Of a stretch of DNA of 64,000 nucleotides, positions 54,043 through 64,000 are shown piece after piece. Made by a program: the position numbers and the translations under genes. Location of the stretch: NCBI RefSeq assembly GCF_004137355.1, contig NZ_SDVB01000170.1, positions 62,001-126,000 of the forward strand. The letters are read 5' to 3'. Source of the stretch: Ciceribacter ferrooxidans. GTDB taxonomy: Bacteria; Pseudomonadota; Alphaproteobacteria; Rhizobiales; Rhizobiaceae. Below the pieces are notes generated by a model. The model was not told where the DNA came from. It worked only from the letters and a program-made list of their open reading frames with translations, and did no database searches. Positions within the stretch are counted from its first letter, which is position 1. Each line of letters starts with the position of its first letter.

Positions 54043-54049
54043 TGTTTCC

Positions 54050-54349
54050 TCACAATTCCAGGCTCTTGAAAGCGCCGGCGATCGCCGGCCAGAACCAACC
54101 AAAACTAACCGCAACGATCGTCACCAACAGCTGTATTCGCAATACGGTGATCGTGACCTTGGCGAAGCGGTGCCCCTCCTTGGCGAGGCGATTGACTTCC
54201 CCGAATTTCGCAAACTGCGTGAAGCCCCAGATTTGCTTTTCAGGTAACTTCTTCCTCGCAGCCTCATAGGCAACCTGGTTCGCGTACCAGTGGAAGGGAG
54301 CCGACAGGATGAACGAAGCTAGAATGAAGCCTAGTATCCAGTCAGCCAT
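54050..54349 (-). CDS. Unrecognised small membrane protein between pdhA and pdhB
   Basis: 99 residues from MADWILG. One hydrophobic helix at each end, about 3-21 ([19 protein letters not shown]) and 77-97 ([21 protein letters not shown]), with a basic central part ([34 protein letters not shown]). The gene lies 36 bases after pdhA and 7 bases before pdhB on the same strand, and its TGA forms part of the pdhB ribosome site. Its base use is less GC-rich than that of the pdh genes. In related rhizobia I recall pdhA and pdhB as adjacent, so this looks like an inserted cistron. Function unknown. Confidence 0.62.
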   Translation of the reverse strand: MADWILGFILASFILSAPFHWYANQVAYEAARKKLPEKQIWGFTQFAKFGEVNRLAKEGHRFAKVTITVLRIQLLVTIVAVSFGWFWPAIAGAFKSLEL

Positions 54350-54385
54350 TTCAACGCCCCCTCGCCCGGCTGCGGTTGCCAACCC

Positions 54386-55435
54386 TTATAGCAAGATATC
54401 GGTGTAGAGCTCGGATACGTCCGGCTCCGGATCGGACTGGGCGAAATCGGCACTGTCTGCGACGATGTCGCGGACGTCCTTGTCGATCGCCTTCAGTTCG
54501 TCCTCGCTCGCCCAACCCTTCTCCATAAGCCGGTTCTTCACCTGCTCGATCGGGTCGTGTTCGGAACGCATCTTCTGCACCTCGTCCTTCGAGCGGTACT
54601 TCGCCGGGTCGGACATCGAGTGACCGCGATAGCGGTAGGTCAGCATTTCGAGGATGACCGGCCCCTTGCCGGAGCGGGTATGGGCGGCAGCCTGCTCGGC
54701 CGCGGCCTTGACGGCACGGACATCCATGCCGTCGACCTGGATGCCGGGGATACCGAAGGAGACGCCGCGCTGGGAGAAATCGGTCTGTGCCGAGGCGCGC
54801 GAGACCGCGGTGCCCATGGCGTAACGGTTGTTCTCGATCACGTAGATCACCGGCAGCTTCCAGAGCTGCGCCATGTTGAAGCTTTCGTAGACCTGGCCCT
54901 GGTTGGCGGCGCCGTCGCCGAAATAGGCGACCGAGATATTGCCGTTCTCGCGGTACTTGTTGGCGAAGGCGAGACCGGTGCCGAGCGACACCTGCGCTCC
55001 GACGATGCCGTGACCGCCATAGAAGTTCTTCTCCTTGGAGAACATGTGCATCGAGCCGCCCTTACCCTTGGACAGCCCGCCGCGACGGCCGGTGAGTTCG
55101 GCCATGACGCCGCGTGCACTCATGCCGCAGGCCAGCATGTGGCCATGGTCGCGATAGCCGGTAATGACCTGGTCGCCTTCCTTCAGCACCATCTGGACGC
55201 CGACGACGACGGCTTCCTGGCCGATATAGAGGTGACAGAAGCCGCCGATGAAGCCCATGCCGTAGAGCTGGCCGGCCTTTTCCTCGAAGCGGCGGATGAG
55301 GAGCATTTCGCGATAGGCGTCAAGCTCACTCTGGCGGTCGAATTCCGCAACCAGCCCCTGAGTCAATTCTTTCTTTGCGGCAGACTTGGTCGTCGGCTTG
55401 CGACCGCTCGCGGTCGCAGGTTTTCGCGGCGCCAT
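54386..55435 (-). CDS. pdhA: Pyruvate dehydrogenase E1 alpha subunit
   Basis: 349 residues. Thiamine-diphosphate motif GDG (173-175) through NN (202-203) in YFGDGAANQGQVYESFNMAQLWKLPVIYVIENN. The family start YREMLLIRRFEEKAGQLYGMGFIGGFCHLYIGQEAV and the active-site loop RYRGHSMSDP are intact. Decarboxylates pyruvate and, with the E1 beta encoded downstream, loads acetyl onto lipoyl domains. First gene of the pdh operon; an AT-rich gap of 145 bases with a 21-base palindrome separates it from ftsB. Confidence 0.96.
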   Translation of the reverse strand: MAPRKPATASGRKPTTKSAAKKELTQGLVAEFDRQSELDAYREMLLIRRFEEKAGQLYGMGFIGGFCHLYIGQEAVVVGVQMVLKEGDQVITGYRDHGHMLACGMSARGVMAELTGRRGGLSKGKGGSMHMFSKEKNFYGGHGIVGAQVSLGTGLAFANKYRENGNISVAYFGDGAANQGQVYESFNMAQLWKLPVIYVIENNRYAMGTAVSRASAQTDFSQRGVSFGIPGIQVDGMDVRAVKAAAEQAAAHTRSGKGPVILEMLTYRYRGHSMSDPAKYRSKDEVQKMRSEHDPIEQVKNRLMEKGWASEDELKAIDKDVRDIVADSADFAQSDPEPDVSELYTDILL

Positions 55436-55564
55436 TCGTCCCTCCCTAGGTTTTTGTCGAATTTACGTCGGCGCGAAGGATAGGCAAGAAAACGTGCGGC
55501 CGCAATGCCATAAATGCATAGCTCGCATTCACGATATCGCTTTGAATTATAATTACTATTAGCG

Positions 55565-55585
55565 ATTAACCGAATTTCGGTTAAT
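55565..55585. promoter_or_regulatory. 21-base palindrome upstream of pdhA
   Basis: ATTAACCGAA and TTCGGTTAAT flank a single central T; every outer pair matches. It overlaps the ftsB stop codon (55581-55583) and lies 130 bases before the pdhA start in AT-rich sequence. No T run follows on the minus strand, so it reads better as a protein-binding operator for the pdh promoter than as a terminator. Confidence 0.5.
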
Positions 55586-55901
55586 TCATTTTGTTGTTGA
55601 AGATCACAATTTCGTCGGGGCGCGACACATTGAGCTGGTAGCGCGCCTTCTCATCGATCATGTCGCGCTCGAGCGAGCCGTCACTCAGGAATTCAACCTG
55701 CCGTTCCAGCGATTTGCGGTGCGACACGAGTTCGGCCAACTCGGCGCCGCGCCTAAATCTCAGCTTCTCGAATTCCTGCGCAGCGATCAAGCCGCGATCG
55801 CCGTGGATCGAATGATAACCGAAGTAGGAAAGGAATGCGACGGTCACGAGCGGAAGGACAAAGCGTCCGAGTTTCCGGTTCTTGTGCTGCCTGGTCCACA
55901 T
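55581..55901 (-). CDS. ftsB: Septum formation initiator family protein (FtsB/DivIC type)
   Basis: 106 residues. One membrane helix at about 14-30 (RFVLPLVTVAFLSYFGYHSI), then a coiled coil (IAAQEFEKLRFRRGAELAELVSHRKSLERQVEFLSDGSLERDMIDEKARYQLNVSRPDEIVIF). This is the layout of the divisome linker FtsB, which pairs with FtsL and FtsQ in the inner membrane. It commonly lies between eno and pdhA in rhizobia, as here. Between eno and ftsB a strong terminator shows separate transcription. Confidence 0.87.
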   Translation of the reverse strand: MWTRQHKNRKLGRFVLPLVTVAFLSYFGYHSIHGDRGLIAAQEFEKLRFRRGAELAELVSHRKSLERQVEFLSDGSLERDMIDEKARYQLNVSRPDEIVIFNNKMN

Positions 55902-55986
55902 CGAGCGACGCCCTGATACGCAAAACGATTTTGGATCAAACTAGCGGCGATTGCTTAATCGATCGTTGACCATAAGGGGTGCGTGC

Positions 55987-56021
55987 AAAAAAAGCCCGCG
56001 CCCCCTCTCGGAGGCGCGGGC
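55987..56021 (-). terminator. Rho-independent terminator of eno
   Basis: Stem GCCCGCGCC (55994-56002) and GGCGCGGGC (56013-56021), followed on the minus strand by a run of seven T (55987-55993). It is 22 bases past the eno stop. Confidence 0.9.
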
Positions 56022-56042
56022 CGTAGACGAGATCTTCGGGCG

Positions 56043-57482
<1,440 letters not shown>

Positions 57483-57493
57483 CTATTGCTGAA

Positions 57494-58342
57494 TCAAGCG
57501 CCCTTGGCAACGGCGTCGAAGGCGAGCAGCTTTTCGAGAAGACGCGGCATGTCTTTCAGCGGCACCATGTTCGGGCCGTCGGACGGGGCGTTGTCCGGGT
57601 CCTCGTGGGTCTCGATGAAGAGGCCGGCAACGCCGACGGCAACCGCAGCCCGCGCCAGCGTCTCCACGAATTCCCGCTGCCCGCCGGTCGAACCGCCCTG
57701 CCCGCCGGGCTGCTGCACCGAGTGGGTGGCGTCGAACACCACGGGCGCGCCCATCGCCGCCATGATCGGCAGCGCGCGGAAATCCGAGACCAGGGTGTTG
57801 TAGCCGAAGGAAGCACCGCGTTCGCACAAAAGCACGTTCGGATTGCCACTTTCGGTGATCTTGGCGAGTACGTTCTTCATGTCCCAGGGGGCGAGGAACT
57901 GGCCCTTCTTGACGTTGATGACGCGACCGGTCTTCGCGGCGGCGACCAGAAGATCGGTCTGGCGGCAAAGGAAGGCCGGGATCTGCAGGACGTCGACGAC
58001 AGGGGCGACAATCGCGCATTGCTCCTCGGTGTGAATGTCGGTCAGAACCGGAAAGCCGAATTCCTTCTTGAGATCAACGAAGACTTCCATTGCCTTGTCG
58101 AGGCCGATGCCGCGCTTGCCGGAGAGCGACGTGCGGTTGGCCTTGTCGAAGGACGACTTGTAAACGAGCCCGACGCCGAGCTTGTCGCAGATCTCCTTGG
58201 TCGCGCCGGCCATCATGAAGGCGTGATCACGGCTTTCCATCTGGCAGGGGCCGGCAATCAGCGAGAAGCGCCTGGAATTGGAGAAGACGACCTTGGCGGC
58301 ACCTTCGCCGACGATGACTTCGGAATTGGTCGGATTGCTCAT
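57494..58342 (-). CDS. kdsA: 3-deoxy-D-manno-octulosonate 8-phosphate synthase
   Basis: 282 residues. Condenses phosphoenolpyruvate with arabinose-5-phosphate to make KDO-8-phosphate for lipopolysaccharide. Signature [64 protein letters not shown] and [11 protein letters not shown] all present. Start at 58342 (MSNPTNS) with GAGGAAA upstream. Its start shares one base with the stop of the glyoxalase-like gene (TGATG), so the two are translationally coupled. Confidence 0.96.
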   Translation of the reverse strand: MSNPTNSEVIVGEGAAKVVFSNSRRFSLIAGPCQMESRDHAFMMAGATKEICDKLGVGLVYKSSFDKANRTSLSGKRGIGLDKAMEVFVDLKKEFGFPVLTDIHTEEQCAIVAPVVDVLQIPAFLCRQTDLLVAAAKTGRVINVKKGQFLAPWDMKNVLAKITESGNPNVLLCERGASFGYNTLVSDFRALPIMAAMGAPVVFDATHSVQQPGGQGGSTGGQREFVETLARAAVAVGVAGLFIETHEDPDNAPSDGPNMVPLKDMPRLLEKLLAFDAVAKGA

Positions 58343-59238
58343 CAAATTTCCTCGAATACGAAATGCGCGCCCTGCCCCGCTTCACGCGGCACGATCAGGC
58401 GACCATCTTTGCGTGCATGGCGAACGCCATTATCAGCCAGCAAGCGTTCTGTCACGCCGATATCCCCTGTCCGGAAGACGATCGCCGCACCGACGGGGCC
58501 GCGTCCGGCATTTCGCACATCGAGCCCGAAATAGCCGGTGAGACCGGCCGGCGTCAGCACCTCGATTTTCGCGTTCGCCGAAGGCACGACAAGCCCGAAG
58601 GAATGCGCCTCGATCTCGCGCTGGTGGAAGACGGTCTCCAGCATCTCCTGGAAGTCGGAGGGATTCTCTTCGGTGAGCACGACGGCAGCGATCCCGCTCA
58701 CGCCGTTCTCGTGGCGTTCGAGCGCGGCACGGTCGGCCGGCAGCGGATTGGCGCGTTCGCAGGAGAAGAGGAGAAAATCGGGCGCGCGCAGGTCGGCGGC
58801 GAAGGCAAGCCTGAACGAGGCCGTCGCCTCGGTGCCATCCGGCAATCTGAGCGGCCGCGAGAAATGCAGGATATCGCCGGCGGAAAGGCCGTGCTCGACA
58901 TAGATCGCGTGGTCCGCAGCCGCATCCGTCGAAGCAACCGCTATTCCCGATAGTCCCTCGCCGTCTGGCATGCGGAAGCGGAAGGCGCGGTCGCGCGCGA
59001 CGAAGACATTGCCCTTGCGGGCGGCCTCCTCGCATGTCTCGCGGCTCGCCACGGCAAGCGGTTCCAGATAGGTCTTGTCGGCGAAGAAGACGCAGGCGTT
59101 CTCGGTGCCGAAGGGATGCAGCGCATCGGCGGCGACGGTGAAACCCAGCGCCCCGAGCCGCTCGCGCGCAGGCTTCAGCCCGTGCACCGGCAGAACGATG
59201 TGATCGACGCCGCGCGGCGTCTCCATGGCAGTGGACAT
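58342..59238 (-). CDS. Glyoxalase-like/VOC-superfamily protein
   Basis: 298 residues, two VOC-type halves. It starts [44 protein letters not shown], with a first-strand histidine, typical of the Glyoxalase_3 type, and the second half has [26 protein letters not shown]. Function of the family is open; some members are dioxygenase or isomerase-like. It is encoded directly before kdsA with a one-base overlap, a pairing seen in several rhizobia (from memory). Start at 59238 (MSTAMETP); a longer frame enters the lexA promoter. Confidence 0.8.
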   Translation of the reverse strand: MSTAMETPRGVDHIVLPVHGLKPARERLGALGFTVAADALHPFGTENACVFFADKTYLEPLAVASRETCEEAARKGNVFVARDRAFRFRMPDGEGLSGIAVASTDAAADHAIYVEHGLSAGDILHFSRPLRLPDGTEATASFRLAFAADLRAPDFLLFSCERANPLPADRAALERHENGVSGIAAVVLTEENPSDFQEMLETVFHQREIEAHSFGLVVPSANAKIEVLTPAGLTGYFGLDVRNAGRGPVGAAIVFRTGDIGVTERLLADNGVRHARKDGRLIVPREAGQGAHFVFEEI

Positions 59239-59393
59239 CCCGCGCCCTCCTTGTCGACCGCGTCTGGTTTGCGCGATTTGCAGGCGCTTTGCAAGGCGGC
59301 TGCGGCCCCGTCCGATCAGCGTTCGCCCCGAAGCCAATGCACGCGAAAATTTCCCCGAACGGCCAACTGCTTACCAATATTTAAGCACTTGCG

Positions 59394-59408
59394 GAACACA
59401 TATGGAAC
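59394..59408 (+). promoter_or_regulatory. SOS box (LexA binding site) of lexA
   Basis: GAAC-N7-GAAC, the direct repeat bound by alphaproteobacterial LexA, lies 48 bases before the lexA start. A second, degenerate copy in the other orientation (GTTC-N7-GTTT) starts at about 59420. Supports autoregulation of lexA. Confidence 0.88.
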
Positions 59409-59455
59409 AGATAGTGTATGTTCTGGATTTGTTTCACACGACGGGGCTCTGGACC

Positions 59456-60169
59456 ATGCTGACGCGCAAGCAACAGGAACTGCTTCTCTTCATTCACGAG
59501 CGGATGAAGGAATCGGGCGTGCCGCCGTCTTTCGACGAGATGAAGGACGCGCTCGACCTCGCCTCGAAGTCCGGTATCCACCGCCTCATTACGGCGCTCG
59601 AGGAGCGCGGCTTCATCCGCCGACTGCCGAACCGGGCGCGGGCTCTGGAGGTCATCAAGCTGCCGGAGGCCTATTCCTCCAGCCTGCAGCCGCGGCGAGG
59701 TTTCTCGCCGAGCGTCATCGAAGGAAGCCTCGGCAAGGGCCAACCCTCCCCGTCCGCCAAGCCACCCGCGGAGGAGCGTTCGAATTCGGTCGCCGTGCCC
59801 GTCATGGGCCGCATCGCGGCCGGCGTGCCGATCTCGGCGATCCAGCACAACACCCACGAAATCACCATTCCGGCCGAGATGCTCGGTTCAGGCGAGCACT
59901 ATGCGCTCGAAGTCAAAGGTGATTCGATGATCGAGGCCGGTATCCTCGACGGCGATACGGTCATCATCCGCAACGCCAGCAACGCAACGCCCGGCGACAT
60001 CGTGGTGGCACTGGTGGATGACGAAGAAGCGACGCTGAAACGCTTCCGCCGCCGCGGCGATTCGATCGCGCTCGAGGCTGCGAACCCGGCTTATGAGACG
60101 CGCATCTTCGGCCCCGATCGGGTCAAGATCCAGGGCAAGCTCGTCGGACTTATCCGCCGCTATCACTGA
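59456..60169 (+). CDS. lexA: LexA repressor of the SOS response
   Basis: 237 residues, longer than the E. coli protein as usual in alphaproteobacteria because of an insert after the DNA-binding domain. Winged [61 protein letters not shown] (1-58). Cleavage bond A122-G123 in RIAAGVP, catalytic S157 in GDSMIEAGI and K195 in EATLKRF. RecA-stimulated self-cleavage lifts repression of DNA-repair genes. Start at 59456, fixed by the HTH; SOS box upstream. Its 3' end overlaps the convergent comEC by 20 bases. Confidence 0.96.
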   Translation: MLTRKQQELLLFIHERMKESGVPPSFDEMKDALDLASKSGIHRLITALEERGFIRRLPNRARALEVIKLPEAYSSSLQPRRGFSPSVIEGSLGKGQPSPSAKPPAEERSNSVAVPVMGRIAAGVPISAIQHNTHEITIPAEMLGSGEHYALEVKGDSMIEAGILDGDTVIIRNASNATPGDIVVALVDDEEATLKRFRRRGDSIALEAANPAYETRIFGPDRVKIQGKLVGLIRRYH

Positions 60170-62712
60170 CCGTTGCGGCGGGGGCGAATTCCGCGGGCTC
60201 TCTGTCGGCGAAGCTGTCGGTCCGCCAGTCGTAAAGGCGATGCCGCTGCCAGGGCCTGTCGAGGGTGGTGAATGCCGTGCGCTGGCGAATTTCACGATGG
60301 TCGTGATTCCCGAGATAGAGTTCGGTCGCGCCCGTGCGGCGGAGCACCTCGGCATCGATCATCTTCGCGCCGGAGCGGCAGGTGCCGAAAGGTGAACGGC
60401 GCGGCGTAATCACGAGATCGGCGACATCGCAGGCGGCGCCGAGAAGTGCCGGGTCCTCGACGGTGGCGATCCGCCACCCTTCCGCCAGCCGGGCGACACA
60501 CCAGACCTTTCCGGTACAGAGAAAGCGGCCGGGGGCCGCCGCTCCGAACTGTCGCCGCATCGTGTCACGGACAGCTCTGATCTGTTCGATGGACAGCCGG
60601 TCCGTTCCGTCCGCCCGGGTGCCGGCGGCGACATCGTCCTCGCTGCGGAGCGGGCCTAGATGATTGGGGCGCGCAAGCGCATGCTGCCATTGTGAGAAGA
60701 GAAAGTCCGACGGCTTGTTGCGGTTCGTCGCGATCGTCCTGCCGTCGGCACCGGGCAGACCCGCCAGGCGTCCGTCCTCGGAGACGATGAGATCCGCCGT
60801 CTCTTCCGCCGGCAAGAACACCGCAAGCCCGATCGCGGCCGCAAGTACTGCCGCACCGATCCAGCGCAGCCGTGTATGCAGCAGGGTGAGCAGCAGCAGC
60901 CCTACGCTGGCGAGCGGCAGGAACCATGCCCCGAACCGGCCGAAGGACGTTCCCTCGCTCCAACCGGCCACCGTGGCTGCAATCGCGATGACAATCTCGA
61001 GCCCCTCGCCCGCGAGAATGAGGAACGGAGCGTCGAGGCCGAATGGCATGAGCAGCATTCCCGCCAGCGCCGCCGGCATCACCACGACCGAAATGATCGG
61101 CATCGCCGCAAGGTTCGCGACGAGGCCGTAGGGTGCCATTCGATGGAAATGGGCGACCGCGAAGATTGCGGTCGCCAGTCCCCCAATCAGCGAGGTCACG
61201 AACGTGCCGGCGGCGAAGTTCCACAGGAACGAAAGCGCTTTGCGGCCAGGGAAGTCCGGCGCGTAGCGCGACGACCGCCCTGCACCCCGTCGCCAACCGT
61301 CGTAACCGGCAATCAGCCCGGCGGTCGCGGCAAACGACATCTGAAAACTCGCGCCGAGCACCTGCGAAGGGGAGATGGCAAGAATGACGATCGCCGCCAG
61401 TGCGAGGTTGCGCGGGCTGATCGCCGGACGGTCGAACAGGACGGCGACCAGCATGATCGCCGTCATCAGGAAGGCGCGGACGGCGGACACCTGATAGCCG
61501 GAAATCATCAGATAGAGGAAGGCGGCGACGAGCGCGGCAGCGGCAGCGATCTTCTTTACCGGCCAGGACTGGGTGATCGCCGGTGAAAGGCTGAGAAGCT
61601 TGCGCAAGCCGACAAAGAAAATGCCGGCGGCAAGCGCCATATTGAGGCCGGAGATCGCGGTGATGTGCGCCAGCCCCGAAAGCCGCAATGCCTCCGTCGT
61701 CGCCTCCGACATCGATCGCCGATCACCGGTGACGATCGAGGCAGTAAAACCGCCGGCATCGCCCGGAACCGTCCTCCTGATTCGCTGTGTGATGCCGTCG
61801 CGGACGACAAGGAGCGTCTGCTCGGCGGCCTCCCACCATGTGCCGGTTCCGCTCTCGGCCAAGCCTTCGACGCGCGCCGGCGCTCCGAGAAAATAGCCGA
61901 CGGCGCCGATCCCGCCGAAGTAGCCGGAGAACGAAAAATCGTCGAGACCCGGCAAGGCCGGCCCGGAAGGCGGCGAGAGCCGTGCCTTTCCATGTAGCAC
62001 CTCGCCGAGTGCAAAAGGCTCGTGTCGGGCGCGGGTCGTGAGCACGACCTCGTCCGGCGCGCTTGATCTGCGGTTCCGCCGTCGCCTCTACGCGGACGAG
62101 ATAGCGCCACTCGCCGGCCGCGCCGGCTTCCCGCCGGAGCACCCTTCCCGTCACCTGCGTCGTGACGGACGTGTCGAGAATGACCGTCTGCATCCTGCGA
62201 ACCTCGAGATCCGCAAGCGACATTCCAATGGCACAAAGCGCCAGCGCCGACCATGTCCGATGCGCCGTGGGGCTGCCGAAACGCGAGAGCAGCGCAAAGA
62301 CGGAGGAAACAACAAACAGGAGCACCGGCGCTGCGATCGGCAGGGTTTGCGGCAGGGCAAACCAGATAATGGCTCCTGCACCCAGCGCGACGGGCACGAA
62401 GAGGAAGACATGTCCAAACGCCGCCTCGCGGCCAATCGCCGCGTGTGCCGACCGCGCTACCATCGCGGTCGAACGGGAAACGCGCGAAACAAGACTTTCC
62501 CTGCCCGTCGCCTCGCGGACGACGAGTGCTCCAGCCGGGTGCGGCTCCGCGATAACCATCGCGTTAAAGGGGATGGCGACGGCGAGTGCCGGCCCTTCCC
62601 CTGCCCCGGTCCCGGCGCGGTCTTCCGCGATCTTTTCCAAGATGGCCCCAGCCCCGATCGGAGGACCGGACGCCAGCGCTACGGCATCCGCCTCACCGGC
62701 AGACTGTAGCAA
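60150..62712 (-). pseudogene. comEC: ComEC/Rec2-family DNA-uptake channel, frameshifted
   Basis: The N-terminal part reads from a TTG near 62712 in one frame (hydrophobic helices HVFLFVPVALGAGAIIWFAL, IAAPVLLFVVSSVFALL, then VLDTSVTTQVTGRVLRREAG). The rest reads in the next frame, from about DEVVLTTRARHEPFALGEVLHGKARL through the competence domain (LSGLAHITAISGLNMALAAGIFF, many helices) to 60150. The break lies in the GC-only stretch around 62051-62062, where one extra base, or two missing, shifts the frame. Both halves have family content, so this is one gene with a frameshift, either real or a sequencing error. The full product would be about 850 residues. ComEC carries single-stranded DNA across the inner membrane in competent bacteria; in rhizobia its role is unproven. 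The C-terminal beta-lactamase-like domain is only loosely conserved. Confidence 0.8.
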
Positions 62713-62918
62713 TCAATGCGCGCGGAAAAAAGCCTGAAACACCTCATGATAGCGGCGAGATAAGCTTCGGAAATCACGATATGTTGCTGGCATTTCGCGT
62801 CGCACAATTTGCCCTTTGGCTAGCTTGGCATTAACGTCGGGATCATATAGCTAACTCGGGACGCTTAACCTGCGACGCCTTTTCGAAGGCGCCGGACCGC
62901 CAATTTCGGAGGATTAGC

Positions 62919-64000
62919 ATGACGGAAAAAAGCGCAGCACTGGCACTTGGCGACAAGAAGGTCGACCTTCCGGTGAAGGAAGGAACCATCGGACCGAGTG
63001 TCATTGACATCGGGGCCCTCTACAAGCATACCGGCTCCTTCACATACGATCCGGGTTTCACCTCGACTGCGTCCTGCGAATCCAAGATCACCTATATCGA
63101 CGGCGACGAGGGCGTGCTGCTGCACCGCGGCTATCCGATCGAACAGCTCGCCGAAAAGGGTGACTTCCTGGAAGTCTGCTATCTGCTTCTCTACGGCGAT
63201 CTTCCGACCGCCGCCCAGAAGAAGGACTTCGACTATCGCGTCACGCACCACACGATGGTGCACGAACAGATGAGCAAGTTCTTCTCCGGCTATCGCCGCG
63301 ACGCCCACCCGATGGCCGTCATGGTCGGCACCGTCGGTGCCCTGTCGGCCTTCTATCACGACTCGACGGATATCACCGATCCGCACCAGCGCATGGTCGC
63401 ATCGCTGCGCATGATCGCCAAGATGCCGACGATTGCGGCAATGGCCTACAAGTACCATATCGGGCAGCCCTTCGTTTATCCGAAGAACAATCTCGATTAC
63501 GCCGCGAACTTCCTGCACATGTGCTTCGCCGTACCGTGCGACGAGTACAAGGTCGATCCGGTGCTCGCCCGCGCCATGGACCGGATCTTCATCCTGCATG
63601 CCGATCACGAGCAGAACGCCTCGACGTCGACCGTCCGCCTCGCCGGATCGTCGGGCGCCAATCCGTTCGCCTGCATCGCAGCAGGCATCGCCTGCCTCTG
63701 GGGCCCGGCCCACGGCGGCGCCAACGAAGCAGCCCTCAACATGCTGCAGGAAATCGGCTCCGTCGACCGGATCCCGGAATTCATCGCCCGTGCCAAAGAC
63801 AAGAACGATCCGTTCCGCCTGATGGGCTTCGGTCATCGCGTCTACAAGAACTACGATCCGCGCGCGAAGATCATGCAGAAGACCATGTACGAGGTTCTGG
63901 AGGCGACCGGCCACGGGGACGACCCGCTGATGAAGGTGGCGCTAGAACTCGAGAAGATCGCTCTCAACGACGAATACTTCATCGAGAAGAAGCTCTATCC
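62919..64000 (+). CDS. gltA: Citrate synthase (type II), cut by window edge
   Basis: 360 residues visible of an expected roughly 430. Start at 62919 after a GGAGG site. It begins with the short N-terminal domain of type II enzymes ([18 protein letters not shown]), then [35 protein letters not shown]. The catalytic blocks [47 protein letters not shown] and [16 protein letters not shown] are present, with the active-site histidines. Condenses acetyl-CoA, made by the pdh complex encoded in this window, with oxaloacetate. The open frame runs off the right edge. Divergent from comEC, with about 206 bases between. Confidence 0.96.
   Translation, partial: MTEKSAALALGDKKVDLPVKEGTIGPSVIDIGALYKHTGSFTYDPGFTSTASCESKITYIDGDEGVLLHRGYPIEQLAEKGDFLEVCYLLLYGDLPTAAQKKDFDYRVTHHTMVHEQMSKFFSGYRRDAHPMAVMVGTVGALSAFYHDSTDITDPHQRMVASLRMIAKMPTIAAMAYKYHIGQPFVYPKNNLDYAANFLHMCFAVPCDEYKVDPVLARAMDRIFILHADHEQNASTSTVRLAGSSGANPFACIAAGIACLWGPAHGGANEAALNMLQEIGSVDRIPEFIARAKDKNDPFRLMGFGHRVYKNYDPRAKIMQKTMYEVLEATGHGDDPLMKVALELEKIALNDEYFIEKKLY

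Overview
The window looks like chromosomal DNA of a GC-rich alphaproteobacterium of the Rhizobiaceae, closest in gene content to Sinorhizobium/Ensifer. This rests on recognised gene neighbourhoods and protein features, not on a database search. The supports are: dusB-ntrB-ntrC-ntrY-ntrX-trkA-dat-hfq-hflX; a pdh operon whose E1-beta subunit carries its own lipoyl domain; an alphaproteobacterial GAAC-N7-GAAC SOS box before lexA; a bifunctional ispDF; and a soluble PAS-type chemoreceptor ending in a CheR-docking pentapeptide.

Layout. 1-3320: a small catabolic set (RpiR-type regulator cut by the window edge, RidA, an NTF2-like protein, an M81/MlrC-type metallopeptidase) and a GFA/CENP-V-like zinc protein. 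3337-13108: a divergent amino-sugar locus. One arm (minus) is an oxidoreductase plus a complete ABC sugar importer. The other arm (plus) is a 26-codon leader frame, a GntR/UTRA regulator, a SIS-domain sugar-phosphate isomerase/deaminase, nagA and a ROK kinase. 13305-16512: a MacAB-like efflux system with ATPase and permease as separate genes. 16534-19457: an orphan pyruvyl transferase, and a DapA-family aldolase divergent from its probable GntR/FCD regulator with two identical palindromes between them. 19540-24497: ferredoxin-NADP reductase and a siroheme/sulfite-reduction operon. 24720-33869: a deaminase, a VOC protein and mazG, then an accessory patch (NTF2-like, GST, TetR, chemoreceptor, YdeI-like, membrane protein), then hflX and hfq.

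33977-43649 (minus): dat, trkA and two nitrogen two-component systems (NtrYX, NtrBC) with dusB, several genes overlapping by one to a few bases. 43842-45553 (plus): ispDF and a CinA C-terminal protein. 45571-55901 (minus): ratA, lipA, GlsB-like, lpdA, DUF465, a GDSL hydrolase, pdhC, pdhB, pdhA and ftsB. Three unrecognised membrane-protein genes sit at junctions of this set. 56043-59238 (minus): eno, kdsA and a glyoxalase-like protein. 59456-64000: lexA, a frameshifted comEC (minus) and gltA running off the right edge.

The genes join up functionally. Glycolysis output (eno) feeds pyruvate dehydrogenase and citrate synthase. lipA and lpdA serve the lipoyl domains on PdhB and PdhC. cysG makes siroheme for the sulfite/nitrite reductase, with fpr a possible electron supplier. 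NtrBC/NtrYX and hfq are global nitrogen and post-transcriptional regulators. I saw no tRNA, rRNA, CRISPR array, complete insertion sequence or defence system. The most unusual items are the leader frame coupled to the GntR gene, the orphan membrane cistrons in the pdh region, the twin operators at 18763-18821, and the comEC frameshift.
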